Shown piece after piece: positions 17,244 through 27,463 of a DNA stretch of 64,000 bases. The stretch's first letter is position 1; each line of letters opens with the position of its first letter. Where the stretch lies: the NCBI GenBank assembly GCA_022071945.1, contig JAJVIN010000001.1:310001-374000 (forward strand). The letters run 5' to 3'. The DNA comes from Thermoanaerobaculia bacterium. GTDB taxonomy: Bacteria; Acidobacteriota; Thermoanaerobaculia; UBA5066. The notes beneath the pieces were generated by a model. The model worked only from the letters and a program-made list of their open reading frames with translations. It made no database searches and had not been told where the DNA came from. The translations under genes and the position numbers were made by a program.

Positions 17244-20200
17244 TCAGGGCGAAAGCAGAGCGATCCCTTCCTGTTGAATCCGGGCGCGGAGCGGGACGAT
17301 CTCCTTGGCGGAATAGGTGTCGAGCTCGGCGAGAAACGCCGCCAGGCGGGCCTCCGCCCGCTCCAGTCGCGTCAGTTGAGTCGGGGTCGGCGGCGCCCAC
17401 GACGAGGTGATCGCGGAGAACGCCGCCTGGAGATCGTTCGCCACACGGGTCGGGGCCGAAATCCCCCGTTCCTCGGGCGCGGAAAAGAGCTTCCTTTCCA
17501 GGTCCGTCAAGCCTTTCCGGACCGCCGTGATCTCTTTTGTCAGCGGTTCCCCGGCCTTGCGCCGGGCCTCCGGGTCCCTGAGAGTCTCCCCTCTCCGGCG
17601 GAGCCTCTCCTCGACATCCGTCAGGTCGCTTCTCATTCTCCGGATGCGAGTGGCGGCATCGACGGCCTTCTCGGTCGCGGCTCCCGCGCGCTCGATCGTC
17701 TCCCACCGCGTCTTCCAGTCCTCCGGAGTGTTCTTCGAGCGCGGGTCCGGAAGAATCTTCACCTTCGTCTCGGCTTTCAGGTCCTTGTAGCGAATGGAAA
17801 CCGTGTACTCCCCGGGCGGGAGCTCGGGACCCGACCGGAACCACTCGGGGATCTCTCCCCCGTCCGGGGCTCGGGGAAAGCGGCGGAAGGGATCTCGCGC
17901 CAGATCCCAGCTGACGCGGAAGAGCCCGTGACGCGCCGGAGCCTGAAAGCTCCGGACGAGATTCCCGGCCCCGTCCTTCACGGTGAAGGAGAGCCGGGAG
18001 GTGTCACCAGGCCCGCCTTCGCTTCCACCCTGATCCGGCCGTCCCGGCGCCCGGTCCAGGCTGGCCGGGACGCCCTCATCTCCCGCCGCGGGAAGCGAGG
18101 GATCCGAAAGCGAGATCGTGAAGAGCGCCCCGTAGGGCCGGGTCTCCCCCGCGAAGTCGCCTGCACCTGGCCAGTTCGCCCCGTCCCTGGCGGATCGCCA
18201 GTGCTGCTGGGCCGGCAAGGGACCGAAGACCCGCAGAGGGGCGGCGAGGACATCCTCCGAGAGCTCACGGAAGATCCGGATGTCGTCGAGGATGTAAAGG
18301 CCGCGGCCATGGGTCGCAATGACGAGGTCATGGTCACGAGGCTGGATGGCAAGGTCCATGACCGAGGCCGTCGGGATCGCCTTCTTGAGAGGAAGCCAGC
18401 CGGAGCCCCCGTCCAGCGAGACGTGGAGCCCGAGCTCCGTTCCCAGGAACAGGATTTCCTTCTTCACGGGGTCCTCTACGAGAGAGAGCGCATAGCCCTT
18501 GATGGCCGGACTCGTCAGGTTCTTCCATGTCTTGCCGAAGTCATCCGTCCGGTAGACGTAGGTCCCGAAATCCGAACGGCGATGGTTGTCCAGGACCGCG
18601 AAGGCCGTTCCCGGTGCGTGTGCGGACGCCTCGATGGCGGCTACGCAGGCATTCGCCGGGGCTCCCGGAAGGGCTTTCTCCACAGAGGTCCAGGCCTTCC
18701 CCCCATCGCGTGTCACGTGGATCCGGCCGTCATCCGACCCGGCCCAGATCAGCCCCTTCTCGAGAGGGCTCGGAGAAATCGTGACGAGCGTCGTGTAGTT
18801 CTCCGCGTTCGTCGCGTCGATCGTGATGCCGCCGCTCTCCCCGGGCTTCTGCCACTCCGGCCGGTTCGTCGTCAGGTCGGGGCTGATCACGTTCCACGTG
18901 GCGCCGCGATCCGATGATCGATGGACGAACTGACTGCCGAGATACACGACTGCGGGATCGAAGGGGTCGAGCGCGAGCGCGGTGCTCCAGTTGAAACGGA
19001 GCTTGATCTCGGGCGAGGGCGAGAGAGGCTTGGCCTCGCGGCGCTCTCCCGTGACCGTGTCCCAGCGGACGAGGTTTCCGCCCTGCGAGAGCGAATAGCC
19101 CCGTCTCGGATCGTCCCTGTCGGGAAGGGTCTCGAACCCGTCTCCCTGACCGAGGAGAGTCCAGTGATGGTGCTGGATTCCCCCTCTCTGCCAGACGGTC
19201 GAGGGCCCCTTCCACGAGTTGTTGTCCTGCAGGCCGCCGTACACGTTGTAGGGAGTCTCGTTGTCGAGGGCCACGTGGTAGTACTGCGCGAGCGGCAGGG
19301 TTCCCGCGAACCGGAAGGTCTCACCCCGGTCGCGGCTCTCGTAGACGCCCCCATCATTGCCGTCGAGAAGCCGGCGTCCGTCCGCCGGGTCGATCCAGAG
19401 GGCGTGGTGGTCGACATGCACGAGGCTCTTTCCGGTTCCTCGCAACGTCTGGAACGTCTTGCCGCCGTCGTTGGAAACTCGGAGGTCGGTCGCCAGGCTG
19501 TAGACGCGGTTGGGCCACGCCGGGTCGACCCGGATGTCTGCGTAGTAGAAGGGACGGGGATTCACGGATACGGAGTCGTTGACGGTCTCCCACCTGTTTC
19601 CGCCATCTTCTGAGCGCAGGAGCACGCTCTTCTCGGCCTCCACGACGGCGTAGACGAAATTCGGGTGCCCGGCGCAGAAGGCGATCCCCATCCGGCCGAA
19701 CGGCGCCTTCGGGAGTCCCTCGCGCTCGCCGAGCTTTCGCCACGTCTCTCCACCATCGAACGAGACGTGAAGGCCCGAACCCGGCCCCCCCGAGCGGAAC
19801 GTGTGGGGCTGGCGTCTGTAGTCCCAGAGGGCGGCGATGAGGTGGCCGGGGTTCGCCGGATCCATCGCGAGGTCGGCGCACCCCGTCTTCTCGTCCACGT
19901 ACAACACCTTCCGCCAGGTCTTGCCGGAGTCGGCGGTCTTGAAGACGCCCCTCTCGGGGCCGTCGCCCCACGCCGGACCGAGCGCGCAGACGTAGGCCAC
20001 CTCGGGATTGGCAGGGTCGAGGGCGATCCGGTGGATCCTCTCGGATTTTTGGAGGCCCAAGTTCTTCCAGGTCTTGCCGCCGTCCTGAGTCCGGTAGACA
20101 CCGTCTCCGTGCGAAACGCTGTTGCGGGGATTCCCTTCTCCCGTTCCCACCCAGACGACGTCGGGAGTTCGGGGATCGATGGCGACGGCGCCGATGGAGT

Positions 20201-20465
20201 GCACAGGCTGTTCGTCGAAGACGGGCACGAAGGTCAGGCCGCCGTTCGTCGACTTCCAGACTCCGCCGCTGGCCGCGCCCACCCAGACGATTCTGGGATT
20301 CGCGGTGGGCGCATCGATCGCCGTGATCCGGCCGCTCATGGCTGCCGGACCGATGCTGCGCGCTCTCAGACCCTCCAGCCGGACGGGATCGATCGCCGCG
20401 GGGAGACGTGGAGTGGCAAACGAGAGGCCCAGAAGAACGATCGCGCCGCACCGCGAGATGAACAT
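17244..20465 (-). CDS. exported sortilin/VPS10-like BNR beta-propeller protein
   Basis: 1073 residues with a signal peptide (AIVLLGLSFATPRLPAA). Residues ~30-750 contain many Asp-box/BNR repeats (STNGGLTF, TQDGGKTWK, TADSGKTWR, SFDGGETWR, TRDGGKAWT), forming one or two large propellers of the sortilin/VPS10 type. The C-terminus contains a beta domain followed by a charged coiled coil (~residues 930-1010). Such proteins are often labelled glycosyl hydrolase but lack demonstrated activity; surface binding or scaffold roles are plausible. Start ATG 20465 has AGGAG 6 nt upstream; the longer frame crosses a 15-bp tandem repeat. Confidence 0.85.
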   Translation of the reverse strand: MFISRCGAIVLLGLSFATPRLPAAIDPVRLEGLRARSIGPAAMSGRITAIDAPTANPRIVWVGAASGGVWKSTNGGLTFVPVFDEQPVHSIGAVAIDPRTPDVVWVGTGEGNPRNSVSHGDGVYRTQDGGKTWKNLGLQKSERIHRIALDPANPEVAYVCALGPAWGDGPERGVFKTADSGKTWRKVLYVDEKTGCADLAMDPANPGHLIAALWDYRRQPHTFRSGGPGSGLHVSFDGGETWRKLGEREGLPKAPFGRMGIAFCAGHPNFVYAVVEAEKSVLLRSEDGGNRWETVNDSVSVNPRPFYYADIRVDPAWPNRVYSLATDLRVSNDGGKTFQTLRGTGKSLVHVDHHALWIDPADGRRLLDGNDGGVYESRDRGETFRFAGTLPLAQYYHVALDNETPYNVYGGLQDNNSWKGPSTVWQRGGIQHHHWTLLGQGDGFETLPDRDDPRRGYSLSQGGNLVRWDTVTGERREAKPLSPSPEIKLRFNWSTALALDPFDPAVVYLGSQFVHRSSDRGATWNVISPDLTTNRPEWQKPGESGGITIDATNAENYTTLVTISPSPLEKGLIWAGSDDGRIHVTRDGGKAWTSVEKALPGAPANACVAAIEASAHAPGTAFAVLDNHRRSDFGTYVYRTDDFGKTWKNLTSPAIKGYALSLVEDPVKKEILFLGTELGLHVSLDGGSGWLPLKKAIPTASVMDLAIQPRDHDLVIATHGRGLYILDDIRIFRELSEDVLAAPLRVFGPLPAQQHWRSARDGANWPGAGDFAGETRPYGALFTISLSDPSLPAAGDEGVPASLDRAPGRPDQGGSEGGPGDTSRLSFTVKDGAGNLVRSFQAPARHGLFRVSWDLARDPFRRFPRAPDGGEIPEWFRSGPELPPGEYTVSIRYKDLKAETKVKILPDPRSKNTPEDWKTRWETIERAGAATEKAVDAATRIRRMRSDLTDVEERLRRRGETLRDPEARRKAGEPLTKEITAVRKGLTDLERKLFSAPEERGISAPTRVANDLQAAFSAITSSWAPPTPTQLTRLERAEARLAAFLAELDTYSAKEIVPLRARIQQEGIALLSP

Positions 20466-20490
20466 GGAAGCTCCTGGCCGGGATTCCGGC

Positions 20491-20565
20491 ATGAGGCTCA
20501 TGGACATGAGGCTCATCGGCATGAGACCCGTCGACCTGAGGCTCATTGACATGCGCGTCATTGTG
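20491..20565. repeat. 15-bp tandem repeat, five units
   Basis: Units start at 20491, 20506, 20521, 20536 and 20551 with consensus ATGAGGCTCATNGAC. Units 1 and 2 are most alike and 3-5 are diverged. It lies in the 173-bp divergent region between the BNR protein and the UbiB-like kinase, just upstream of the BNR ribosome site. The period is a multiple of three and both strands are open, but the position argues for a regulatory or slippage-derived repeat rather than coding DNA. Confidence 0.8.
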
Positions 20566-20638
20566 CCCCTCCACGGAAAGGTTTGGGGAAGGGGAACTCG
20601 CGTAGCATCCTTCGCGGAATGCGAGACCCGCGACGAAC

Positions 20639-21952
20639 ATGAGTCGGAAAGACCTGATCAGCTCGCCGCTTGCGAGGCTCCTGCGCCTGGGGGGGCTCGC
20701 CGGCCGGGTCGGACTCTCGATGGCGGCCCAGGAGATCGGCGGCCTTCTGGCTCCGAAAAAGCGCCACGAGACGCGCCGCCATCAGAGCCTCCTGAAGAAC
20801 GCGGCCCGCATCGCCGACACCCTGGGCCAGCTCAAGGGAGCGGCGATGAAGGTCGGGCAGATGTTGAGCCTTCACGAGACGATCCTGCCCCCGGAAGTCG
20901 TGGAGGTGCTGCAGGCCCTTCAAAAGCACGCCCCGCCCGTCCCCTTCGAGAGCGTCGAGAAAGAGCTCGAGGCAAGACTCCCGGACCGTGGCCGGATCTT
21001 CGCCGAAATCGAACCGGAGGCCTTCGCCGCCGCGTCGATCGGACAGGTCCACAGGGGACGGCTCCGCGACGGACGCGAGGTGGCCATCAAGATCCAGTAT
21101 CCGGGCATCGACCGGGTGATCGAGGCCGACCTCGCCAATCTGAAGAGGGTCTTGAAGAGCGTCATCGCCCTGGTGGCCGACATCAAGTTCGACCCGATCT
21201 GGCTGGAACTTCGAGACCGGCTCCGGGAAGAGCTCGACTACGAAAGAGAAGCCGCGACGATCGAGCGGATGGCGGAGCTGCATGCAGAGGTTCCGGGGAT
21301 CGTCATCCCGCGTGTCGTCCCCAAGGGAACGGCCAGGACGGTCCTGACGACCGAGCTCGTCGAGGGGCTGCCCGGCAACGAGGCGTGCGACGAATCGATC
21401 GACCAGCGGGTGAGGAATCGCTGGGGGTTGACCCTCTTCGAGTTCCTGCTTCGAGGGCTCTTCACAAACCGGCTCCTGCATGCCGACCCCAACCTCGCGA
21501 ACTTCGCGTTCCTTCCCGACGGCCGGGTCGTCGTCTACGACTTCGGCTGCGTCAAGGAGATCCCGCCACGGCTCCTCTCCGGCTACAAGAAGCTCTGTTC
21601 CGCCGCCCTTTTCGGAAGAGGCGAGGAGATCCCGGGGATCCTCGCGGGCATGGGAGTCCATCGCGCAGACGGATCTCCCTTGCCCGGCGAGATGGTCTTT
21701 CCCTACCTCGACCTCATCATGGAGGTCCTCGAGCCCGGCGACTCGTACCGGTTCGGCGAGGACAGCCGGGTCTACCGGCGTCTCATCGATCTGGCGTGGT
21801 CGAACATCGGGAACGCCTCGGATATACGGTTCCCAAGGGACATCATCTTCATCAACCGGACGGTCGTCGGACACTTCGGCAACCTCTCGAGGCTGAGAGC
21901 TTCCGGACCCTGGCGGGATCGCGTCCTGAGATTCTCGGGCGCCAGGGAGTGA
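20639..21952 (+). CDS. ABC1/AarF/UbiB-family atypical kinase
   Basis: 437 residues. It carries the family's KxGQ motif (KVGQMLSL), the alanine-rich nucleotide loop AAASIGQVH, the lysine in VAIKIQYPG, HADPNLANF and the YDFGCVKE metal motif. UbiB/ADCK-type proteins are ATP-binding and support isoprenoid quinone synthesis or lipid homeostasis at the membrane. No clear C-terminal membrane hairpin, unlike canonical UbiB, so it belongs with the soluble ABC1/ADCK branch. ATG 20639 has no strong ribosome site. Stands alone, 126 bp before glnE. Confidence 0.88.
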   Translation: MSRKDLISSPLARLLRLGGLAGRVGLSMAAQEIGGLLAPKKRHETRRHQSLLKNAARIADTLGQLKGAAMKVGQMLSLHETILPPEVVEVLQALQKHAPPVPFESVEKELEARLPDRGRIFAEIEPEAFAAASIGQVHRGRLRDGREVAIKIQYPGIDRVIEADLANLKRVLKSVIALVADIKFDPIWLELRDRLREELDYEREAATIERMAELHAEVPGIVIPRVVPKGTARTVLTTELVEGLPGNEACDESIDQRVRNRWGLTLFEFLLRGLFTNRLLHADPNLANFAFLPDGRVVVYDFGCVKEIPPRLLSGYKKLCSAALFGRGEEIPGILAGMGVHRADGSPLPGEMVFPYLDLIMEVLEPGDSYRFGEDSRVYRRLIDLAWSNIGNASDIRFPRDIIFINRTVVGHFGNLSRLRASGPWRDRVLRFSGARE

Positions 21953-22078
21953 CCGCTGCAATAGCCGCTGCCTTTCGCGAGAGAATCCGGGAGTGCCAGT
22001 CGTTCACGGCAAACGGCAAGCCGTCCGGCCAGGACCCCGCGGACCGTCGGGGCCGGGGTGGACGAAACGGGAGACTCC

Positions 22079-25000
22079 ATGCGGCGGGGCGTGAGCACGG
22101 AGTGTCGCGAGGTCCTCCTCGGAACCGGTCTTGGCGACGATCGAGTCCGGGAGCTCCTGTCGCCCGCCGGCTTCACCGACTGGCGAGGGGCGGAAAGAGC
22201 TCTGAGGCAGCTCGCAAGAGGGGGCCACACCGCGCAGGTCGCCTCGATCCTGCCGCACTTGCTCGCGACGATCTCGATGGCGGGCGATCCGGATGGGGTT
22301 CTCGTGAACCTCGAGCGGTTTGCCTCCGGAAGTCCGAATCGAGGGGAGCTCTTCCTCTACCTCGAAAAGAACCCGCGGGCGGTCGAGGTCCTCGTGGCTC
22401 TGTTTTCCGGGAGCCAGTTCCTGACCGAGATCCTGCTCCTCTACCCCGAGCTCTTCTCGCGCCTGGCAAACCCGAGGAGTCTGGCCATCGCCAAGAGCGC
22501 CGACCGGCTGACGGCTGAAGCAGAAGCCGCCTCGGAAAGCGGCGGGACTCTCGCGGAGAAGCTCGATGCGCTGAGGAGGTTCCAGCGGCTGGAACTCCTC
22601 AGGATTGGAGTCTCGGACCTCCTCGGACTCTTCGACCTGGCGACCGTCACGGAACAGCTTTCCAACCTCGCGGACGGCCTGGTGCGTGCCTGCCTGTCCG
22701 CCACGGCGTCAGACACCGGGACGGATCTCTCCGGCTTTGCGGTCCTGGCGATGGGCAAGCTCGGCGGCCGCGAGCTGAACTACAGCTCGGACATCGACCT
22801 TCTGTTCCTGGCCCGGTCGGACGTGACGTCGTACTGGCGGCTCGGACGCAAGCTCATCGACGCGCTCGGGGCCGCGACCGGGGAGGGCTTCCTCTACAGG
22901 GTCGACATGCGGCTGCGCCCCTGGGGAGAGGCCGGGGCGCTCGTCACCTCACCCGAGGGCTATGTCTCGTACCTCGACCGGCACGCGAGGCTGTGGGAAA
23001 AGCAGGCTCTGATGAAAGCCCGAACGATCGCGGGTGACGAGACAGTGGGACGGGAGTTTCTCGACAGGATCGCTCCTCTTCTCTTCGGCTCGAGCGTCGA
23101 GACGACCCGAAGCCACGTCCACGCGATGAAGCAGAAGACCGAGAGCGTCCTGCGCCGGCAAGGCCTGGGCCGGCGCGAAGTGAAGCTCGGCGAGGGCTCG
23201 ATTCGCGACATCGAGTTCGTCGCCCAGTTCCTGCAGCTCGCCCATGGCGCCTCTCACCCCGAGATCCGAAGCCCGCGCACCCTCGAGGCCCTGGGACGGC
23301 TGACGTGCGCCGGATTCTTGACCGAGCAGGAGTTCCGGGTGCTCGCGGAGGGGTACCGGTTTCTCCGGACGATCGAGCACCACCTCCAGATCATGCACTA
23401 CCGGCAGACACACATTCTGCCCGACGAACCCGAGGCCCTCGGCCAGCTCGCGCGCCGGCTCGGCTTCACGGGAGAGGGAGCGGGCGCGGAGTTCCTTTCC
23501 CGCTACCAGCAGCACGCGGCCGCCATTCGAGCCATCTACGTTCGCCACCTCGGCTCCGAGAGAAAGGAGAGCGCCATCACACAAGCCGCCATCTCCGCGA
23601 ATCCCCAGATCCGCGAGCACGTGCTGCGGATGGACCCCTCCTACACGACGGCCTTCAGCGACGACGAGATCAAGAAGCACGCGCTGCTGGCCGACGGCCT
23701 GAAGGACGAGAAGCCGGTCGAGGTCGAGGCGATCACGCTCGGCGAAGGCCTGTGGCGCGTGACGATCGTCGGCTACGACTATCCAGGCGAGCTGTCGGTC
23801 ATCTGCGGGCTCCTCTTCGCGTTCGGGTTCAGCATTCACGATGGGAACGTCTTCACCTACGAGCCGGCCGGGAGCTCCCCCGTCACGCCAGGGTCCTACC
23901 CGTACCGGGGAGGAGCGTTCCGGGGAATCGGCGACGAGTTCTCCCCGAGGCGCCGGTTCGTTCCGGCGCCGCGCAGCTACAGGCGCAAGATCGTCGACGT
24001 CTTCACCGTCAAGAGCGAACGGACGGATCGAGACGCCGCGGTCTGGGACCAGTACGCATCGGATCTGCGGATGCTCTTGCGGCTCATGCAGGAAGGCCGG
24101 ACTCGCGAGGCGCGCGGAGTCGTCGCCAAGAGGGCCGCCGCGACCCTCTCCGAGGGGCAGAGCCCGGCATCGACCCTCTACCCCGTCGACGTCGAGATCG
24201 ACAACACGATCTCGGAGCGCTACACGGTCTTGAGGATCGACTCTCTCGACACGGTCGGGTTCCTTTACGAACTGACGAACGCCCTGGCGCTCTCGGACAT
24301 CTACATCGCGCGCGTGACGTGCGAATCCACGGGAAGCCGCCTGCACGACATCCTCTGGGTCGTCGACGCCAACGGCAAGAAGATCACCTCCTTGGAGAAA
24401 CAGAGGGAGCTCCGCGCCGCGACCGTCTTGATCAAGCACTTCACCCATCTCTTGCCCCGCTCCCCCAACCCGGAGTCGGCTCTTCTGCACTTCGGTGAGC
24501 TCGTCACGCAGCTGCTCGGCCGCCGGGACTGGGCCGGGGAGCTCGCTTCGCTCGAGAGGCCGCGAGTCCTCGACGCCGTCGCTCAGATCCTCGGCGTGAG
24601 CGACTTCCTCTGGGACGACTTCCTCAGGATGCAGCACGAGAACCTCTTCCCGGTCGTTCAGGAAGCGGGCGAGGAGGCGAGCCGGAAGAGCCGCGAAAAG
24701 CTGAGGATGGAACTCGAACGGACGCTCGAGCTCGTGAGGGAAGCAGCGGAGCCCGACGGCCTGGCGGAGGCCTGGCGGGTCTCTCTGAATGCATTCAAGG
24801 ACCGCGAGCTCTTCCGGATTGACATGCGGCACATCCTCGGTCAGACGGCGGAATTCGAGGAGTTCTCCGAGGAGTTGACGGAGCTGGCCGAGGTGGTCGT
24901 CGAGGCCGTCGTCGAGATGTGTCTCGAGGAGCTTCGGGGCGTCTATGGCGACCCGGTCCTGGACGATGGACAGCCCTGCCCGCTCTCGGTTCTGGCCCTC

Positions 25001-25828
25001 GGAAAGTGCGGCGGGAAGGAACTGGGCTTCGCGTCGGACATCGAGCTGCTCTTCGTCTACGGCGGGAATGGAAGGACGAGTGGCGGGCATGGCATCACGA
25101 CGGCCGAGTTCTTCGAGAAGCTCGTCCAGTCGTTCGTCTCCTCGATCCGCACCAAGCGGGAGGGGATCTTCGAGATCGACCTCAGGCTGCGCCCGTATGG
25201 CAAGGCCGGGACGATGGCCGTCTCTTTCGACTCGTTCCGGCGGTACTTCGCCCCGCGCGGACCGGCCTGGGCGTACGAGCGCCAGGCGCTCATCAAGCTG
25301 CGTCCGATCGCGGGCGACGCGCCGTTCGGCCAGCAGATCTCGACCCTCAGGGACGAGTTCGTCTACATGGGCGAGCCCTTTGACGTGACGGCCATGCGGG
25401 CGATGAGGGAGCGGCAGCTGCGTCACCTCGTGACACCCGGAACGAGCAACGCGAAGTACTCGCCAGGAGCGCTGGCGGACATCGAGTACCTCATCCAGGG
25501 GCTGCAGATCCGGCACGGGGCGTCGGAGCCGTCGGTGAGAGTGGAGAACACCCGGGCGGCGATGGCGGCTCTTGCCGCCGCTTCTCTCCTCACGGCGGCC
25601 GACCATGCCAAGCTCAGGAAGGCCCACACCTTCTTCCGCTGGCTCATCGACGCCCTCAGGGTCGTCAGAGGAAACGCGATGGACGTGACGGTTCCGGCGT
25701 TCGGGACCGAGGAGTTCGCCTTCCTGGCTCGCAGGCTGCGCTACGGAGGGGATGCGGCGCGGCTCCGAGAAGAGTTCTCGACCTTCACGGCCAACGTTCA
25801 GGAGATGAGCGCGCGGCTTCTGGTGTGA
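22079..25828 (+). CDS. glnE: bifunctional glutamine synthetase adenylyltransferase/deadenylase GlnE with inserted ACT-like region
   Basis: 1249 residues, ~300 longer than typical GlnE (about 950). Two nucleotidyltransferase domains are recognisable: GKLGGRELNYSSDIDLLF near residue 226 (deadenylylase position) and GKCGGKELGFASDIELLF near 974 (adenylyltransferase position, with DxE instead of DxD). Each is followed by the GlnE helical domain (IRDIEFVAQFLQLAHG near 376; ADIEYLIQGLQIRHG near 1130). Between them (~540-770) lie two ACT-like segments, WRVTIVGYDYPGELSVICGL and YTVLRIDSLDTVGFLYELTN, the sensor type found at the C-terminus of GlnD. The ATG at 22079 has GGGAG upstream; GTG 22058 is possible. 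It is convergent with glnA, its expected target. Confidence 0.88.
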   Translation: MRRGVSTECREVLLGTGLGDDRVRELLSPAGFTDWRGAERALRQLARGGHTAQVASILPHLLATISMAGDPDGVLVNLERFASGSPNRGELFLYLEKNPRAVEVLVALFSGSQFLTEILLLYPELFSRLANPRSLAIAKSADRLTAEAEAASESGGTLAEKLDALRRFQRLELLRIGVSDLLGLFDLATVTEQLSNLADGLVRACLSATASDTGTDLSGFAVLAMGKLGGRELNYSSDIDLLFLARSDVTSYWRLGRKLIDALGAATGEGFLYRVDMRLRPWGEAGALVTSPEGYVSYLDRHARLWEKQALMKARTIAGDETVGREFLDRIAPLLFGSSVETTRSHVHAMKQKTESVLRRQGLGRREVKLGEGSIRDIEFVAQFLQLAHGASHPEIRSPRTLEALGRLTCAGFLTEQEFRVLAEGYRFLRTIEHHLQIMHYRQTHILPDEPEALGQLARRLGFTGEGAGAEFLSRYQQHAAAIRAIYVRHLGSERKESAITQAAISANPQIREHVLRMDPSYTTAFSDDEIKKHALLADGLKDEKPVEVEAITLGEGLWRVTIVGYDYPGELSVICGLLFAFGFSIHDGNVFTYEPAGSSPVTPGSYPYRGGAFRGIGDEFSPRRRFVPAPRSYRRKIVDVFTVKSERTDRDAAVWDQYASDLRMLLRLMQEGRTREARGVVAKRAAATLSEGQSPASTLYPVDVEIDNTISERYTVLRIDSLDTVGFLYELTNALALSDIYIARVTCESTGSRLHDILWVVDANGKKITSLEKQRELRAATVLIKHFTHLLPRSPNPESALLHFGELVTQLLGRRDWAGELASLERPRVLDAVAQILGVSDFLWDDFLRMQHENLFPVVQEAGEEASRKSREKLRMELERTLELVREAAEPDGLAEAWRVSLNAFKDRELFRIDMRHILGQTAEFEEFSEELTELAEVVVEAVVEMCLEELRGVYGDPVLDDGQPCPLSVLALGKCGGKELGFASDIELLFVYGGNGRTSGGHGITTAEFFEKLVQSFVSSIRTKREGIFEIDLRLRPYGKAGTMAVSFDSFRRYFAPRGPAWAYERQALIKLRPIAGDAPFGQQISTLRDEFVYMGEPFDVTAMRAMRERQLRHLVTPGTSNAKYSPGALADIEYLIQGLQIRHGASEPSVRVENTRAAMAALAAASLLTAADHAKLRKAHTFFRWLIDALRVVRGNAMDVTVPAFGTEEFAFLARRLRYGGDAARLREEFSTFTANVQEMSARLLV

Positions 25829-25880
25829 GGAAACGGCGGCCGCGGGGCAGCCGTGCGGTCGCGTGGCAGCCGTCCCCTCA

Positions 25881-25957
25881 CCCTCCCCCCCGCCGCGAGC
25901 GGCGCGGGGGAGGGCAAGAGGAAGAGGCCCTCCCCGCCCTTCGGGTGGGAGGAGCCG
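25881..25957. terminator. two GC-rich hairpins between convergent glnE and glnA
   Basis: A long hairpin at 25881-25914 (CCCTCCCCCC / CGGGGGAGGG outer arms, CGCCG / CGGCG inner arms) and a second at about 25927-25957 (GGCCCTCCCCGCCC with GGTGGGAGGAGCC). There is no T-tract. They sit exactly in the 146-bp gap between two converging genes, so a bidirectional transcription-stop role is likely. Confidence 0.5.
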
Positions 25958-25974
25958 CAATCGGGCCCCTGGAA

Positions 25975-27387
25975 CTAGGCGTCGAAGTAGAGGGCGAACT
26001 CCCACGGATGGGGCCGAAGCCGCATGGCGCTGACTTCCGCCGACATCTTGTATTCGATCCAGGTCTCGACGACGTCCTCGGTGAAGACGTCGCCCTTGAG
26101 CAGGAACTCGTGGTCGTTCTTCAGATTGTCGAGGGCCTCGTCGAGGCTGGCCGGCATGCCGGGCACGTCCTTGAGCTCCTCGGGGGTGAGGGAGTAGATG
26201 TCCTTGTCGAGGGGCTCACCCGGCGAGAGCCGCTTCTGGATGCCGTCCAGGCCCGCCATGAGCATCGCGGCGAAACCGAGGTAGCCATTGCACGTCGGAT
26301 CCGGGAAGCGGACCTCGATGCGCTTGGCCTTCGGGCTCGGGCTGTACATCGGGATTCTGACCGCGGCACTGCGGTTGCGGCTCGAGTAGGCGAGGTTGAC
26401 CGGCGCCTCGAAGCCGGGCACGAGACGGCGATAGCTGTTGGTCGTGGGGTTGGTGAAGGCCGCGAGCGCCCCGGCGTGCTTGAGGATCCCGCCGATGTAG
26501 TGCATCGCGAGCTCGCTCATCCCGCCGTAGCCGTCCCCCGCGAAGAGAGGCTCGCCGCCCTTCCAGATGCTCTGGTGAACGTGCATGCCGCTGCCGTTGT
26601 CTCCGAAGATCGGCTTGGGCATGAACGTGACCGTCTTGTTGTGGCGCCGCGCGACGTTCTTGACGATGTACTTGAACCACATCAGGGCGTCGGCCATCCG
26701 GACGAGAGGCAGGAATCGCATGTCGATCTCGGCCTGTCCCGCTGTCGCCACCTCGTGGTGCTGGCGCTCGACCCGGTATCCGACGCTCTCCATCATCAGG
26801 ACCATTTCCGTCCGGATGTCCTGCTGGCTATCCGTCGGTCCGACGGGGAAGTAGCCCTCCTTGTAGCGCGGCTTGTACCCGAGGTTGGGCTTCTCGTCCC
26901 GGCCTGTGTTCCACTGTCCCTCGACGGAGTCGAGGAAGTAGTAGCCCGAGTGCTGGTTCTGCCCGTAGCGGATGTCGTCGAGGATGAAGAACTCCGGCTC
27001 GGGTCCGAAATTCGCGGTGTCGCCGATTCCGGTCGACTTCAGGTAGGCCTCGGCCTTCCGAGCGATGTTGCGGGGATCTCTGGAGTACTCCTCCTTCGTG
27101 ATCGGGTCGACGATGTTGCAGATGAGAGAGAGGGTGCGGTCCTTCATGAAGGGATCCATGACGGCCGTGGCCGGATCCGGCATCACGAGCATGTCGCTGG
27201 CATGGATGGGCTGCCACCCGCGGATCGAGGACCCGTCGAATCCGAGGCCTTCCTCGAACACCGACTCGTCGATCTCGCTTGGCGACGTCGTGAAGTGCTG
27301 CCAGAGGCCGAGGAAGTCGTTGAACTTGAAGTCCACCGCCACGGCGCCCTGCTTCTTCATGAACTCGATCACTTCTTTGGGGGTCAT
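25975..27387 (-). CDS. glnA: glutamine synthetase type I
   Basis: 470 residues, the normal GSI length. It makes glutamine from glutamate, ammonia and ATP as a cytoplasmic dodecamer. Seen motifs: [16 protein letters not shown], the ATP-binding [22 protein letters not shown](V)PG, and [13 protein letters not shown]. Tyr398 in [11 protein letters not shown] lines up with the adenylylated tyrosine of enterobacterial GS, so this enzyme can be a GlnE substrate, and glnE is its convergent neighbour. Transcription probably starts from a sigma-54 promoter ~75 bp upstream. The ribosome site before ATG 27387 is AGGAGAA, near the start. Confidence 0.96.
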   Translation of the reverse strand: MTPKEVIEFMKKQGAVAVDFKFNDFLGLWQHFTTSPSEIDESVFEEGLGFDGSSIRGWQPIHASDMLVMPDPATAVMDPFMKDRTLSLICNIVDPITKEEYSRDPRNIARKAEAYLKSTGIGDTANFGPEPEFFILDDIRYGQNQHSGYYFLDSVEGQWNTGRDEKPNLGYKPRYKEGYFPVGPTDSQQDIRTEMVLMMESVGYRVERQHHEVATAGQAEIDMRFLPLVRMADALMWFKYIVKNVARRHNKTVTFMPKPIFGDNGSGMHVHQSIWKGGEPLFAGDGYGGMSELAMHYIGGILKHAGALAAFTNPTTNSYRRLVPGFEAPVNLAYSSRNRSAAVRIPMYSPSPKAKRIEVRFPDPTCNGYLGFAAMLMAGLDGIQKRLSPGEPLDKDIYSLTPEELKDVPGMPASLDEALDNLKNDHEFLLKGDVFTEDVVETWIEYKMSAEVSAMRLRPHPWEFALYFDA

Positions 27388-27463
27388 AACGTCTTGGTTC
27401 TCCTCATCCTTGTGGTTTTGGTCCAGCGAGTGACAGGAAAGAAACCTGCCGCTTCACACCGAG

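Noticed and set aside
20620-20643. seven-codon upstream frame ending at the UbiB-like start (ATGA)
   Set aside because: Short frames of this size are expected by chance and no attenuation structure is visible.
22949-26005. 1018-codon open frame on the minus strand
   Set aside because: Antisense to glnE; no motifs, composition is that of the shadow frame.
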